DNA of 64,000 bases from Anaerolineae bacterium (GTDB lineage: Bacteria > Pseudomonadota > Alphaproteobacteria > DSM-16000 > Inquilinaceae). The notes under the pieces are model-generated. The model saw nothing but the letters and a program-made list of their open reading frames with translations. It had not been told where the DNA came from and did not search any database. The translations under genes were made by a program, and so were the position numbers. Each line of letters starts with the position of its first letter. Position 1 is the stretch's first letter. Positions 33,233 to 41,510 of the stretch are shown in pieces. The stretch lies in contig JANQQD010000275.1 of assembly GCA_028285185.1 (NCBI GenBank), positions 1 to 64,000 of the forward strand. Reading direction: 5' to 3'.

Positions 33233-34772
33233 CGCGGCCCAGCAGCTCTGCGGTCACCAGGCCGGGACCCAGGGCGGCGGCCAAGTCGTCCGGGCTCATG
33301 CCGCTCGCCAGAAGCGGCAGCAGGCGGTCGCGCAGTGCCGCCAAGTCCGGGGCTTCGTCGGCCGTACGCCGGATCGCGGCGACCAGCGCGTCGCTGGCAT
33401 CACTCGTCTCGCCCAGCACCAGGTCGACCAGGCGGTCGATATCGTCATCGTCCGCTGCAGCCTGCGCGGCCTGTGCAGCGCGATCCTCCAGCTCCTGATC
33501 ACCGGGCCGCCGCCCGCGCGCCCGCTCCGCCGGATCGGCCGGTTGCCCGCCGCGCGGGACAAGCAGCGGCTCGTCGCCCTCCGGCTCGTCGATCCCGAAC
33601 ATCGATCGCATCTGGCGTTGGGCGACCTGCAGCCCCATGGGCACCAGCGCCTGCACGGCTCGCAGCGTCCGGTCGACGTCGGCTTCCTCGGCCCGGCCCA
33701 GCAGCAGCTTCGGCGGCTCGACCTGCGGCCCCAGGTTGAAGCTGACCAGCGGCCGAACGATCTGGCGGGTGAGCGCCGCGGCCAGCTGGCGGGCATCGGC
33801 GCGCTCGATGTCTTCGCGGACTTCGTTGTGTTCCTTGGAAACCGCGTGGCCGCCGCTGATCGCTTCCGTGGTCGTCGTCTGGCCCAGGACCAGTTTCGAG
33901 ATCTGCTGGTCCCAGAAACGGGCGTTCGCCTCATAGGCGTCCGTCGACGTGGTGTCGGATCGGACGAACTCGATCGACATCCCCTCTGGAATGATCGCAG
34001 CGGCGTCCGTGCCGATCGACGCGACGGCGCGCAAGAGCGTCTCCCGCTCCTCGGCCGTGGCGCCCGCGTGGAACTTGCCCACCCGGATCGGTTGGCCGTA
34101 GACCTCCAGGAAGATCGCCCAGTCCTTCACGGTGTAGTTCTTGAACATGTACGCCCAGGCCGCCGCGCGGGCGAGGCCGGAGCGGATCGGCAGTCCGGCC
34201 GAGACCTTGGGCTGATAGACCAGGAACTTCCATCGCGGCAGGTCCTCATCCTGGCCGCCGTCGCCGATCAACCGGACGGTCTTGCCATCGATCCGGTCCG
34301 GCCGGAACCACCGGGGATCGCGCCATTCCAGCCCGGCCGGCCACCAGCGCCCGCCCGTCGTCTCCCAGATCAGCTCGGTCACCGACCAGCCGGTGCTGAT
34401 CCCGGCTAGAACGTCGATCAACTCGTGCTGCAGCTCGTCCCGGTCGATCCATTCCTGGACCAGCTCGGCCGCGCTCGGTTCGCCGCCCTCCAACGAGATC
34501 TCCAGCTGCGCCACCTGGCGCCGCCGCGTGCCCATCACGGCCGCGTAATGGAGGTCCTTCTCCTCCATATCGGCCGCCAGCTCGACATAGGCCGTGTGGT
34601 CGCCATCCTCGGCCGACCGCAGGATCGAAGCCAGCCGCCGCGGCGTGAGCCCGATCGACGGGTGCCCGGCCTGGACTTGGCGCACCGTAGACAGCGCCGG
34701 CGCCGCCACCTCGCGGGTCAACTGCGCCTTGCGGATGGGCAGTCCGTCGGGGCCGAGGATCTGGGTCGGCAT
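33222..34772 (-). CDS. DUF935 family portal protein (Mu gp29)
   Basis: 516 residues from the ATG at 34772, which overlaps the terminase stop (TAATG). Family signatures are GLTPRRLASILRSAEDGDHTAYVELAADMEEKDLHYAAVMGTRRR, GWSVTELIW, RWKFLVYQPK and EYGxP-like LEVYGQPIRVGK. The portal forms the DNA channel at the capsid vertex. Order terminase-portal-MuF is as in Mu. Confidence 0.92.
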   Translation of the reverse strand: MPTQILGPDGLPIRKAQLTREVAAPALSTVRQVQAGHPSIGLTPRRLASILRSAEDGDHTAYVELAADMEEKDLHYAAVMGTRRRQVAQLEISLEGGEPSAAELVQEWIDRDELQHELIDVLAGISTGWSVTELIWETTGGRWWPAGLEWRDPRWFRPDRIDGKTVRLIGDGGQDEDLPRWKFLVYQPKVSAGLPIRSGLARAAAWAYMFKNYTVKDWAIFLEVYGQPIRVGKFHAGATAEERETLLRAVASIGTDAAAIIPEGMSIEFVRSDTTSTDAYEANARFWDQQISKLVLGQTTTTEAISGGHAVSKEHNEVREDIERADARQLAAALTRQIVRPLVSFNLGPQVEPPKLLLGRAEEADVDRTLRAVQALVPMGLQVAQRQMRSMFGIDEPEGDEPLLVPRGGQPADPAERARGRRPGDQELEDRAAQAAQAAADDDDIDRLVDLVLGETSDASDALVAAIRRTADEAPDLAALRDRLLPLLASGMSPDDLAAALGPGLVTAELLGRDAP

Positions 34773-36415
34773 TACCAAGCTCCCCTTCCGAAACGCAGCC
34801 GCCCGCCCATCGGATCGGGCTCCCGCCGCCCGAACGGCCCGTTGTCATCCCTGCCACGCCCTTCATCGAACGGCCGCCCGCGCGGCGCGGCTTCATATCC
34901 GTAAGCGATCGTGTCCGCCCGCGTTGCCGCGAAGCCGTGGACGATGGCCATGGCCGCGTCGCCGTGGCGCGGCTGGCCGTCGCTGCCGTCGCGGCGCTGC
35001 GACCGCGGAATGCGCGCCACGCCATGCACCAGCTGGATCATCCGCAGGTCGTCCTGCACGTCGACATGGGCCGGCAGGCGGATCTGATCGTCCTCGAACG
35101 CTTTCTTGAACGGGGGCATTACCTCCCGGTACCAGTCTTCGGTGGCCTTCAGCTCCGTGATACGCGGCGTGCCGAAGGTCTGCCGGGCATGCTCCGCCAT
35201 GGCCATGCCGTTGCCGTTGGCGTCCAGCACGCCGTGGCTGAACCGTGGCAGGCGCTGGACGATGAAGCGCATGACGCGCATCTGCACGTCCACCGGCGTG
35301 CGGGCCAGCTCCACGATCAGCGGGTAGATCCGCGAGAGATCGCGGTCGGTGTAGACCGTAGCGATGTCCGTGCGGTCGACCTCGCGGCCGAAATCCTCGC
35401 CGAAGCAATGCGCGCGCGTCTGGGGTAGCCGTTCCAGCACCGGCAGCAGTACGTCGCCGCACCACTGATCGGTCTCGCGGTGCCGCCGCACCTCCGGCCA
35501 GTCGACCATGTCTTCCGGCGGGCGCCAGGCCACGAAGGCCAGCTCCGCCGACATGGCCCGCTCGATCAGCGCCAGCGGCAGATAGACGCCACCGCCGCGC
35601 GCAGGCACGCAATCCAGCTCCTCCGCCGCGCCGGCGCCGTAGAACGCGCGGATCTTCGCCCGCCACGCCGCCTCGGCCTCCGGCGACCATTCCTCGCCGC
35701 GCACCAGGCAGATCCGCTGATAGAGGCCCTGTTCCAGCGCTTCGTCGAAGGTACATCGGACTATGGCATAGGGCTTCTCACCCTTGCGCACCGCCTCGAT
35801 CAGGCGGTTGAACGGGTTGTCGACGCCGTCATGGGTGCTGATCACCAGCACCTTGCCGCCCCAGATCAGCAGCGCCAGCGCTGCCTTCAGCAGCTCGTCG
35901 AGATCGTCGTGGAAGGCCGCTTCGTCGACGATCACGTAACCCTGCCGGCCGCGCAACGACCGTGGACGCGACGCCAGCGCCACGATCTCGAAGCCGCTCG
36001 CGAACCCGATCCGATAGGCGCGGATCTGGGTCTCCTTGCCCTTGTCCTGGTCGGTGAACAGGAACTCCTCGACCGCCGACGCCGCCTGCACGAAAGCCCG
36101 CGCCCACATCGCGCAGGTGTCGATGAACTCGCCGGCCATGTCCAGGTTGTAGCCGATATAGAGCACGTCCATGCCGCCGGCCGTCTTCTGCGCGCCCGCC
36201 GTCAGTACCGCGTCAGCCGCCACACCCCAGGTCGCGCCGATGCGCCGGCTCTTCTCGCACAGTGTCACCTGGTTGATGGCCGTCGTGGCAAGCAGCTGCT
36301 GCTGATAGGGAAGCAGCACGGCCGGCAAGTCTTCGCCGGCCAGCACCTCGGGCAGCTCCTGGCGGACGGCCGCGCGATGCTCGGCCCACGCCTCGGCCGA
36401 GATCAGCTGGCTCAC
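34772..36415 (-). CDS. terminase large subunit (Mu gp28)
   Basis: 547 residues starting at a GTG that overlaps the previous stop (GTGA). The ATPase domain has the Walker A-like CEKSRRIGATWG at about residues 53-64 and Walker B YVIVDEAAFHDD. The nuclease half includes FGEDFGREVDRTDIATVY and FSHGVLDANGNGMAMAE acidic motifs. It packages phage DNA by the headful mechanism, including host DNA next to the inserted copies. Confidence 0.93.
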   Translation of the reverse strand: MSQLISAEAWAEHRAAVRQELPEVLAGEDLPAVLLPYQQQLLATTAINQVTLCEKSRRIGATWGVAADAVLTAGAQKTAGGMDVLYIGYNLDMAGEFIDTCAMWARAFVQAASAVEEFLFTDQDKGKETQIRAYRIGFASGFEIVALASRPRSLRGRQGYVIVDEAAFHDDLDELLKAALALLIWGGKVLVISTHDGVDNPFNRLIEAVRKGEKPYAIVRCTFDEALEQGLYQRICLVRGEEWSPEAEAAWRAKIRAFYGAGAAEELDCVPARGGGVYLPLALIERAMSAELAFVAWRPPEDMVDWPEVRRHRETDQWCGDVLLPVLERLPQTRAHCFGEDFGREVDRTDIATVYTDRDLSRIYPLIVELARTPVDVQMRVMRFIVQRLPRFSHGVLDANGNGMAMAEHARQTFGTPRITELKATEDWYREVMPPFKKAFEDDQIRLPAHVDVQDDLRMIQLVHGVARIPRSQRRDGSDGQPRHGDAAMAIVHGFAATRADTIAYGYEAAPRGRPFDEGRGRDDNGPFGRREPDPMGGRLRFGRGAW

Positions 36416-36963
36416 TTGGCGATTCCCAGAATGCTGCGGCGGATCGCCTGGACGGTATCGTGCGTAAGGCCGCGTTCCGCCGCCGTCTCTTCGGCGGCCG
36501 TCGCCGCGTCCTGGCGGGCCTGCTTGGCGGCCTGGTCGCGGATCTTGATCTCGCGGTCGGCGCTGATCTTCTCGGCCGAGGCCAGATCCTTGATCGCGCC
36601 GGCCAGGAACATGATGTCCTTCGGGTCGAAGTCGGGGGCCTCGCCGCCGTCCTTCGGCACCAGCACATCGAACACCATCGTCTGCATCAGCTCCATGACC
36701 ATCCGGCCCTGGTGGCCTTCCGGCACGGCGCCGAGCCGCTCGACGAACACCCTGCTGATCTCGCGGCTGCGGCGCAGCCGTTCACCGACGCGGTCGACTT
36801 CCAGCTTGTAGCGGCCGAGGGCGGAGCGGCTCGGCGCGTCTTCGACATTCAGCTCGGCGAGCTTGTCGACGATGTCGTCCAGCGGCACGCCGTTCTTGAT
36901 CAGGTCGTCGACGACCGAACGGACTTCGGGTGGAAGATCCTTGACGCGGGACCGGCGGGCCAT
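36412..36963 (-). CDS. DUF3486 family protein (Mu gp27, small terminase-like)
   Basis: 183 residues from the ATG at 36963. MARRSRVKDLPPEVRSVVDDLIKNG and SRSALGRYKLEVDRVGERLRRSREISRVFVERLG are characteristic for the Mu gp27/DUF3486 family, thought to be the DNA-recognition partner of the large terminase. It starts 1 bp after the winged-helix gene and overlaps the terminase. Confidence 0.9.
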   Translation of the reverse strand: MARRSRVKDLPPEVRSVVDDLIKNGVPLDDIVDKLAELNVEDAPSRSALGRYKLEVDRVGERLRRSREISRVFVERLGAVPEGHQGRMVMELMQTMVFDVLVPKDGGEAPDFDPKDIMFLAGAIKDLASAEKISADREIKIRDQAAKQARQDAATAAEETAAERGLTHDTVQAIRRSILGIAK

Positions 36964-36964
36964 G

Positions 36965-37264
36965 TCATCCCAGGCCCGGCCGCTTGACGCCGGCAATCAC
37001 AGTGCGCCGATCCAGGTGATCCTGGCCCCGTTGGGTCAGAGTCGCGACCACGACAGAGGCCATCGTCTCGGTCTCCACGGCGCCTTGCTCGGAAAGCCAG
37101 TTCAGCTCGGTGTGGATGCGGTCGCGGTCATATCGGTGGCCGTAGACATCGACGGCCGTCTGGATAATCGAGCTGTTGACCTGATTGTCCTGGTCTTGGG
37201 CCAGTACGCGCAGGATACAGAGCCTCAGATCCTCTGTGACGATCCGCTGATAGTCGCCGCTCAT
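36965..37264 (-). CDS. winged-helix protein at Mu gp26 position
   Basis: 99 residues (MSGDYQRIVTEDLRLCILRVLAQD...). The predicted fold is a short winged helix: ILRVLAQDQDNQVNSSIIQTAVDVYGH, DRDRIHTELNWLSEQGAV and TLTQRGQDHLD. Mu-like phages carry similar small ArsR-like proteins here. DNA binding is likely; the target is unknown. Start overlaps the DUF2730 stop (ATGA). Confidence 0.8.
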   Translation of the reverse strand: MSGDYQRIVTEDLRLCILRVLAQDQDNQVNSSIIQTAVDVYGHRYDRDRIHTELNWLSEQGAVETETMASVVVATLTQRGQDHLDRRTVIAGVKRPGLG

Positions 37265-37620
37265 GGGTCGTTTCCCCTGAGATGCAGGTTCTCAAGCCGG
37301 TCCACCACCATGACAACGCGGTCCACCGTGCTGCGGACACTGGACACCTGTTCGTTGACGACCGACTTGAAGGCCTCCAACTGCACCCCAAGCGTGTCGA
37401 TGCGCCCGGAGAGGCGCGCCTCCTCGAGCACCATCCGGCCAACTTCCGCCTGGCCCGGCAGTGCGCCGATCTGCCCTTCGATCGCGGAAAGCCGGCTCTC
37501 CAGCTTCTTTGCGTCCTCGACATCCAGCCGCCGCCCTGACCGCAGAAAGGCCAGAGCGGCGATGATCATCGACGCCGAAGCGGCGACTACGGTCGCGATG
37601 TCCACCCACTCCGGCATCAC
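37261..37620 (-). CDS. DUF2730 family protein (Mu gp25-like)
   Basis: 119 residues. One N-terminal membrane helix (IATVVAASASMIIAALAFLR) is followed by a coiled coil (LESRLSAIEGQIGALPGQ ... VVNEQVSSVRSTVDRVVMVVDRLENL). This matches DUF2730, a small membrane protein between lysis and packaging genes of Mu-like phages. Function is not established. Confidence 0.82.
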   Translation of the reverse strand: MMPEWVDIATVVAASASMIIAALAFLRSGRRLDVEDAKKLESRLSAIEGQIGALPGQAEVGRMVLEEARLSGRIDTLGVQLEAFKSVVNEQVSSVRSTVDRVVMVVDRLENLHLRGNDP

Positions 37621-37862
37621 GATGCCCTCGCGCAGGCCCGCGCCTGCGCCCGCAACACGCCGTAGTCTTCCAGCAGCGTTAGGATCGGGCTATCGGCCGG
37701 CAGCGCTTCGACGGCCGCGGCGGCCCGCTCGCGCGTCTGGGCGTCATAGTCGACCACGGGCGGGCACACCACCGGCGGGCTAGAACCGTCCGTTCCGCAA
37801 GCGCCCAGCCACGTCGTCGCGGCCATTAGGGCGATCGCGCCCGGCCTCCGCCATCCGTTCAT
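37617..37862 (-). CDS. Rz1-like outer-membrane spanin lipoprotein
   Basis: 81 residues with a signal peptide and lipobox (ALMAATTWLGAC), then a Pro-rich stretch (SPPVVCPPVVDYD) as in Rz1-type spanins. It overlaps the upstream helix-plus-charged-tail gene by 83 bp in another frame, the nested arrangement typical of Rz/Rz1. Spanins fuse the inner and outer membranes at the last step of lysis. Confidence 0.8.
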   Translation of the reverse strand: MNGWRRPGAIALMAATTWLGACGTDGSSPPVVCPPVVDYDAQTRERAAAAVEALPADSPILTLLEDYGVLRAQARACARAS

Positions 37863-38022
37863 GGGCTTCGATCGCCTCCTGTCTCGTCTCCGCCTGGGCC
37901 TCGGCCCGGCCCGTCCGCTCGCCGCTCCGACGGATCATCAGCACCGCAAGCACGGCGCCACCGACGATCCCCAGCCATTTCAGCGCCGCGCGGACGCCGG
38001 GCAGGCCGAGCAACCAGCCCAT
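37780..38022 (-). CDS. Rz-like inner-membrane spanin or small holin-like protein
   Basis: 80 residues: LGLPGVRAALKWLGIVGGAVLAVLMI forms one membrane helix, followed by a charged helical tail (RRSGERTGRAEAQAETRQEAIEAHERMAEAGRD) without further membrane segments. This type II topology plus nesting with the Rz1-like lipoprotein gene fits an i-spanin. A holin role cannot be excluded. Its ATG overlaps the endolysin stop. Confidence 0.72.
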   Translation of the reverse strand: MGWLLGLPGVRAALKWLGIVGGAVLAVLMIRRSGERTGRAEAQAETRQEAIEAHERMAEAGRDRPNGRDDVAGRLRNGRF

Positions 38023-38786
38023 CAGTTCCGACCTTGGCGCCGGTCGTCGACCCGTGCCCAGATCGCCAGGCCGGCACCGATCACCGCCAGCACCGCCAGC
38101 ACTGAACCGATCCATTCGATCGGCACGCCCAGCAGCAACAGGTTGTCCTGCTGCTCGCGCAGCGCCGCCTCCGCTTCCGGCGCCACCTCGGCCACATGCG
38201 TCACCGCCTGCTGCGCCGCCGTTGCTACGGCTGCGGTTGCGGCGCCGAGGATCGTGCGCGACCGCGCAATCGGCTTCACCGACGCCTCCGGCGCGAAGTC
38301 CACATTGTCGTTGGCGGGCCACGGCCGGCCCCAGCTTCGCGCCGGCCCCAGGTCGATATGCATGAAGCCCTTGTGGCGGTAGTAGCCGAAGCCCTTGAAG
38401 CCTTCGGCCCGCGCCGCCGCCTCGAAATGCCCCGGATTCCAGTTGGCCATGGCGACGTCGGCCCCGGTGGAGATCAGGTGCCGGCTTTGCCGCGCGCCGC
38501 CGACGCGCCGGTTATGCCGCGCCGAGCGGTAGACCGACCGCAGCACCATCGGCTTGCCGCCCAGACGGCCCCGCATGCGCTGCAGCCCGTCCAGCAGATC
38601 CACGGCAACGCAGATCGCTCCGGTGCCGCGGCACCGCACCTCTTCGGGCGGGAAATTCGGCCAGCGCTGCCGCCAGGCCTCCCGCGGCACATGCACGACG
38701 TTGTCGTAGTTCACACACTGCCAGGTCCGCCCTGCCTTCGGGTCGGCGACGTCGACGATGTTAAGCTGCTCGGCTGGCTCTGCCAT
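38022..38786 (-). CDS. endolysin: peptidase M15A-like with C-terminal membrane anchor
   Basis: 254 residues from the ATG at 38786, preceded by GGGGAG at 8 bp. The M15A-type zinc peptidase domain shows MVLRSVYRSARHNRRVGGARQSRHLISTGADVAM (metal-binding SxH...D) and GFMHIDLGP (second His). It cuts peptide bonds in peptidoglycan. The C-terminal IEWIGSVLAVLAVIGAGLAIWARVDDRR is a transmembrane segment, so the enzyme may be membrane-tethered, and the protein may also supply a pinholin-like function. It is the first gene of the lysis operon. Confidence 0.82.
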   Translation of the reverse strand: MAEPAEQLNIVDVADPKAGRTWQCVNYDNVVHVPREAWRQRWPNFPPEEVRCRGTGAICVAVDLLDGLQRMRGRLGGKPMVLRSVYRSARHNRRVGGARQSRHLISTGADVAMANWNPGHFEAAARAEGFKGFGYYRHKGFMHIDLGPARSWGRPWPANDNVDFAPEASVKPIARSRTILGAATAAVATAAQQAVTHVAEVAPEAEAALREQQDNLLLLGVPIEWIGSVLAVLAVIGAGLAIWARVDDRRQGRN

Positions 38787-38837
38787 CCTGCCCACTCCCC
38801 GTGACTGTCAGGCTTGACTTGTCTCGGAGTGTGTCGT

Positions 38838-39362
38838 TCAGGCTTCTTCCGGGTAACGCTGACAATTGGCATGGTCTGCGTCCAGCGCCTCCACGAAGGT
38901 CAGCTGGCGCGGGTCCCCCTCGCTGGGGCGCCGCGGGCGCAGCGGCTTGCCGCAGACGGGGCAGGCCTTTTTGTCATCGTCCTCGCGCAGGCTGGGGTCT
39001 CCCCGCTCGACCCCCTCGGTCAGACGAAACACCGTGCGCTCGCTGAGACGCAGCCTTTTCGCGATCTCCCCGGCGCTCAGTCCGTCACGCCGCAACCGCC
39101 GCGCGTCATACCAGTTCAGGAAGATCGTTGAACGGGGGATCGTGATCTCCTGGCCGCCCATCCGACCGCAGATCAGGCGCGCGGCCCTCAGCCCGAGGGC
39201 CTTGGCGACGGGGTGGTCGGGTGCCGGCACTTTGGGGAAGTACCGGCGCCGGCCCCCGAAGGTCCGGGCGAGCGCGACGGCCACCTCGATACCGGCCAGG
39301 TCCGCGACCTCGCGCAGCACTTCGGGCAGCCGCCCCGTCGTGATCTCCTCAGCGCCGCTCAC
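38838..39362 (-). CDS. mor: Mor/C family transcription activator with C-terminal zinc finger
   Basis: 174 residues. The Mor domain shows LPEVLREVADLAGIEVAVALARTFGGRRRYFP and a C-terminal helix-turn-helix (RLRRDGLSAGEIAKRLRLSERTVFRLTEG). An added ~50-residue tail carries a Cys cluster KKACPVCGKPLRP, with further Cys and His near the end (DADHANCQRYPEE). Mor turns on middle or late transcription in Mu. Only one Mor/C protein is seen, so it may combine both jobs. The gene's 3' end contains one copy of the 22-bp regulatory repeat. Confidence 0.87.
   Translation of the reverse strand: MSGAEEITTGRLPEVLREVADLAGIEVAVALARTFGGRRRYFPKVPAPDHPVAKALGLRAARLICGRMGGQEITIPRSTIFLNWYDARRLRRDGLSAGEIAKRLRLSERTVFRLTEGVERGDPSLREDDDKKACPVCGKPLRPRRPSEGDPRQLTFVEALDADHANCQRYPEEA
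38854..38875 (-). promoter_or_regulatory. candidate late-promoter/activator element, copy upstream of lysis operon
   Basis: An exact 22-bp copy of the element at 27104-27125, in the same orientation relative to transcription, ends 68 bp before the endolysin ATG. It is embedded in the last codons of mor (DHANCQRYP), so the sequence is constrained both as protein and as possible promoter. The core GCCAATTGTC is partly palindromic. Confidence 0.6.
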
Positions 39363-40086
39363 CTTCGCCCTTTGCCTTCCGTAGCCACCCGCCCAGCGCG
39401 CGGATCGCGCGGTCCGCCTCTTGCGGCGTCAGGAACGCTGGCTCCCCGCGGCCATACCGATTGCCCACCCAGACCTTGAGCCACGCGTGCTTCTGCACGG
39501 CGCGAAGGCCGATCAGCTTCCGCCACTGCGCCTCCATAACCGCCAGCCGGTCGGGCAGCCCGCGCGGTACCGGCTCCGTAATGCCTCGCATGTCCCGCAG
39601 GCCCTTGATCCGGGCAATCGTGTCGGTCGTCGGCCAGACCACCCCAGCCCGCGCCAGCATCGACTTGAGCGCCTCGATCACGGCCGCGATCTGCTTGGGG
39701 TCGGTGAGCCAATGGAGGTCATCGACACCCGTCTGCCGTTTCGCGAAGGCCGCCAGGGCGCCCTCGCTCGCGTCGTCGATCACGCCCAGGTGCCAGGCCG
39801 ACAGCCACAGCGCCCGCGCCAGTCGCGCCTGGCGGTGGTCCGCCCGGCGCCGTCCTCGCACCGACCGGCCGCCTTGCTTGCCGTCAAAGGCCCCAAGCCT
39901 CGTGAAATCCGCGATCACCTTGGCCCGATCGGCCGCATCCATCGCGCCAGCGGACTCCTTGCCGGTGATCCGCCGCAGCCGGTCGCGATAGCTCTCGTCG
40001 GTCAGCTTCAGCGTCCGCTTGGCCGCATGGATCTTCGCCAGCTCCGCCTTGCGGTTCGGATCGTCGGTCGTCTTGGGCGCCGCCAT
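39349..40086 (-). CDS. gp16 family protein (DUF1018)
   Basis: 245 residues from the ATG at 40086, which has a perfect GGAGGTGACA leader (GTG 40092 is in frame). AELAKIHAAKRTLKLTDESYRDRLRRITGKESAGAMD is the diagnostic N-terminus of the Mu gp16 family; a later part (WLTDPKQIAAVIEALKSMLARAG) and LTPQEADRAIRALGGWLRKA follow. The role in the early region of Mu is unknown. It overlaps mor by 14 bp. Confidence 0.87.
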   Translation of the reverse strand: MAAPKTTDDPNRKAELAKIHAAKRTLKLTDESYRDRLRRITGKESAGAMDAADRAKVIADFTRLGAFDGKQGGRSVRGRRRADHRQARLARALWLSAWHLGVIDDASEGALAAFAKRQTGVDDLHWLTDPKQIAAVIEALKSMLARAGVVWPTTDTIARIKGLRDMRGITEPVPRGLPDRLAVMEAQWRKLIGLRAVQKHAWLKVWVGNRYGRGEPAFLTPQEADRAIRALGGWLRKAKGEGERR

Positions 40087-40088
40087 TG

Positions 40089-40685
40089 TCACCTCCGCAC
40101 ACGCAGGTGACCCAGCAGCGGCCCGGCCGGCTGTCCCGGCTCCCAGACGAACCAGGCGTGCGGGATGGGCGTGCCGCCGTTTCGCGCCTGCGGCGGCACA
40201 TCGAAGCGCCAGCAGGTGATCTTCAGATCGAAGCCATAGACGCGCTGCGGTCGGTACTTCGGCCAGAACGCCGACGCGCGGCCGTCACTCTCCCACCAGG
40301 CGAGCCTCTGAAAGGCCGCCACCTTGCGCGCGCCCAGGTGCAACGCGTGCGCCACGAACTCGCAGGCCCGACTGAAGGGGCTGTTCATCACGACGCACGG
40401 CGCCAGCAGCTCCGTCGTCTGCAGGAAGTCCACACCGCCGGTACCGGCGGGATAACCCCAGTCCTCGATATCGGTCGCGCTCACGTCGTATCCGCCCCGG
40501 CGCAGCGTTTCGGCCAACGAGCCGAGGCCGCAGCAGGGGTCCCAGACGCGCGACGTGAACAGCTCCACATCCAGCAACGGCCAGACACCCGACGGCGGCG
40601 TCTCCCAGCCCTCCCGCAACGTCACCAGCTCGGCCTGCGGGATCGCGTGCGCCGTGTGGTCCAGGGGCAGCATTGGGCTGCTCAT
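40089..40685 (-). CDS. SAM-dependent DNA methyltransferase-like protein
   Basis: 198 residues from the ATG at 40685. DPCCGLGSLAETLRRGGYDVSATDIED is an AdoMet-binding motif I with the following acidic residue. The expected catalytic NPPF/Y appears as VVMNSPFSRACEFV, with Ser in place of the first Pro, so activity is uncertain. Phages often carry such methylases to evade restriction. ATGA overlap with the upstream gene. Confidence 0.75.
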   Translation of the reverse strand: MSSPMLPLDHTAHAIPQAELVTLREGWETPPSGVWPLLDVELFTSRVWDPCCGLGSLAETLRRGGYDVSATDIEDWGYPAGTGGVDFLQTTELLAPCVVMNSPFSRACEFVAHALHLGARKVAAFQRLAWWESDGRASAFWPKYRPQRVYGFDLKITCWRFDVPPQARNGGTPIPHAWFVWEPGQPAGPLLGHLRVRR

Positions 40686-40972
40686 GACGTGCCCCCATCG
40701 CGCACCGGCCTCACCGTCTGCCGCGCATGGGTGTTCAGCCACCCGGCCGCCTCATGCCCCAGGCCGATATCGTCGATCGCATCCAGCAGTGCCCACAGCG
40801 CCGCCCGCGCGATATCCCGGCTTCCCTCCACCGGCTCGGCCCGCATGGCCGCCGAGGCCGCCAAGCAGACGTCCCGCAGATCCTCCCGAGCGCGTGTCGG
40901 CAACCCCCGCCGCTGCCGCAGCCGGCCGCAGAGGCACCAGAGGTTCAGAAGGGCGGGGACCGTCTGCATCAC
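40682..40972 (-). CDS. small early protein of unknown function
   Basis: 96 residues (MMQTVPALLNLWCLCGRLRQRRGL...), helical, Ala/Arg-rich, with no motif I recognise. It is kept because it starts and ends in ATGA overlaps with the LexA-like and methyltransferase-like genes. Confidence 0.65.
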   Translation of the reverse strand: MMQTVPALLNLWCLCGRLRQRRGLPTRAREDLRDVCLAASAAMRAEPVEGSRDIARAALWALLDAIDDIGLGHEAAGWLNTHARQTVRPVRDGGTS

Positions 40973-41289
40973 CCGCCCGCCAGCAGGTCCGGCGCCAGCA
41001 AGAACTCCGGCGGCGTGAAGTCGGGCATGGGCACGCGCCGCAGAATGCGGATGGCGCGCTTCTTGCCATAGGCCTGCTCAATCCAGCCGCGCCTCTGAAG
41101 CTCGATCATCAGGCGATGCACGCCGCTCTTCGACGCAAGCTCCAACTCGATGCACAATTCGTCGTAGCTCGGCGCCATGCCCGTGGCGTCGTACAACTCC
41201 TGCAGCACCTGCATGCACTGCCGCTGCCGCGGCGTCAGCGACCAGGGCCGATCTGCGGCGACATCCGTCGCAACGGCCGGGCCGGTCAT
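40969..41289 (-). CDS. LexA-like winged-helix DNA-binding protein without peptidase domain
   Basis: 106 residues. SLTPRQRQCMQVLQELYDATGMAPSYDELCIELELASKSGVHRLMIELQRRGWI matches the LexA N-terminal DNA-binding domain (PF01726), and the S24 peptidase half is absent. It could bind SOS-box-like sites without being cleaved, thereby decoupling phage or host genes from RecA. That role is inference. It sits inside the early operon. Confidence 0.78.
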   Translation of the reverse strand: MTGPAVATDVAADRPWSLTPRQRQCMQVLQELYDATGMAPSYDELCIELELASKSGVHRLMIELQRRGWIEQAYGKKRAIRILRRVPMPDFTPPEFLLAPDLLAGG

Positions 41290-41510
41290 GGCCGCACCTC
41301 CCGGCGAAGCATCTCCGCCACACGAGCCGCGACCTCGTTGTGCTGGCGCGGATCGTTGGCATCGATCGCCGTCGTCAGCACGAGCTTGTCGTCGATATAG
41401 ATCCCGGCATTCTCGAAATCCGCATTGGCCGGTTCGACATGGATGCGGCCCGTCACCGGTGCGCGCGCTGCAGGTGCCTGCTGTCGCGCCGTCGATCGCA
41501 TCTTCGCCAT
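41286..41510 (-). CDS. small early protein of unknown function
   Basis: 74 residues starting MAKMRSTARQQAPAARAPVT and containing IHVEPANADFENAGIYIDDKLVLTTAIDAND. It overlaps both neighbours (1-4 bp). No family recognised; the second half looks like a small alpha/beta unit. Confidence 0.65.
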   Translation of the reverse strand: MAKMRSTARQQAPAARAPVTGRIHVEPANADFENAGIYIDDKLVLTTAIDANDPRQHNEVAARVAEMLRREVRP

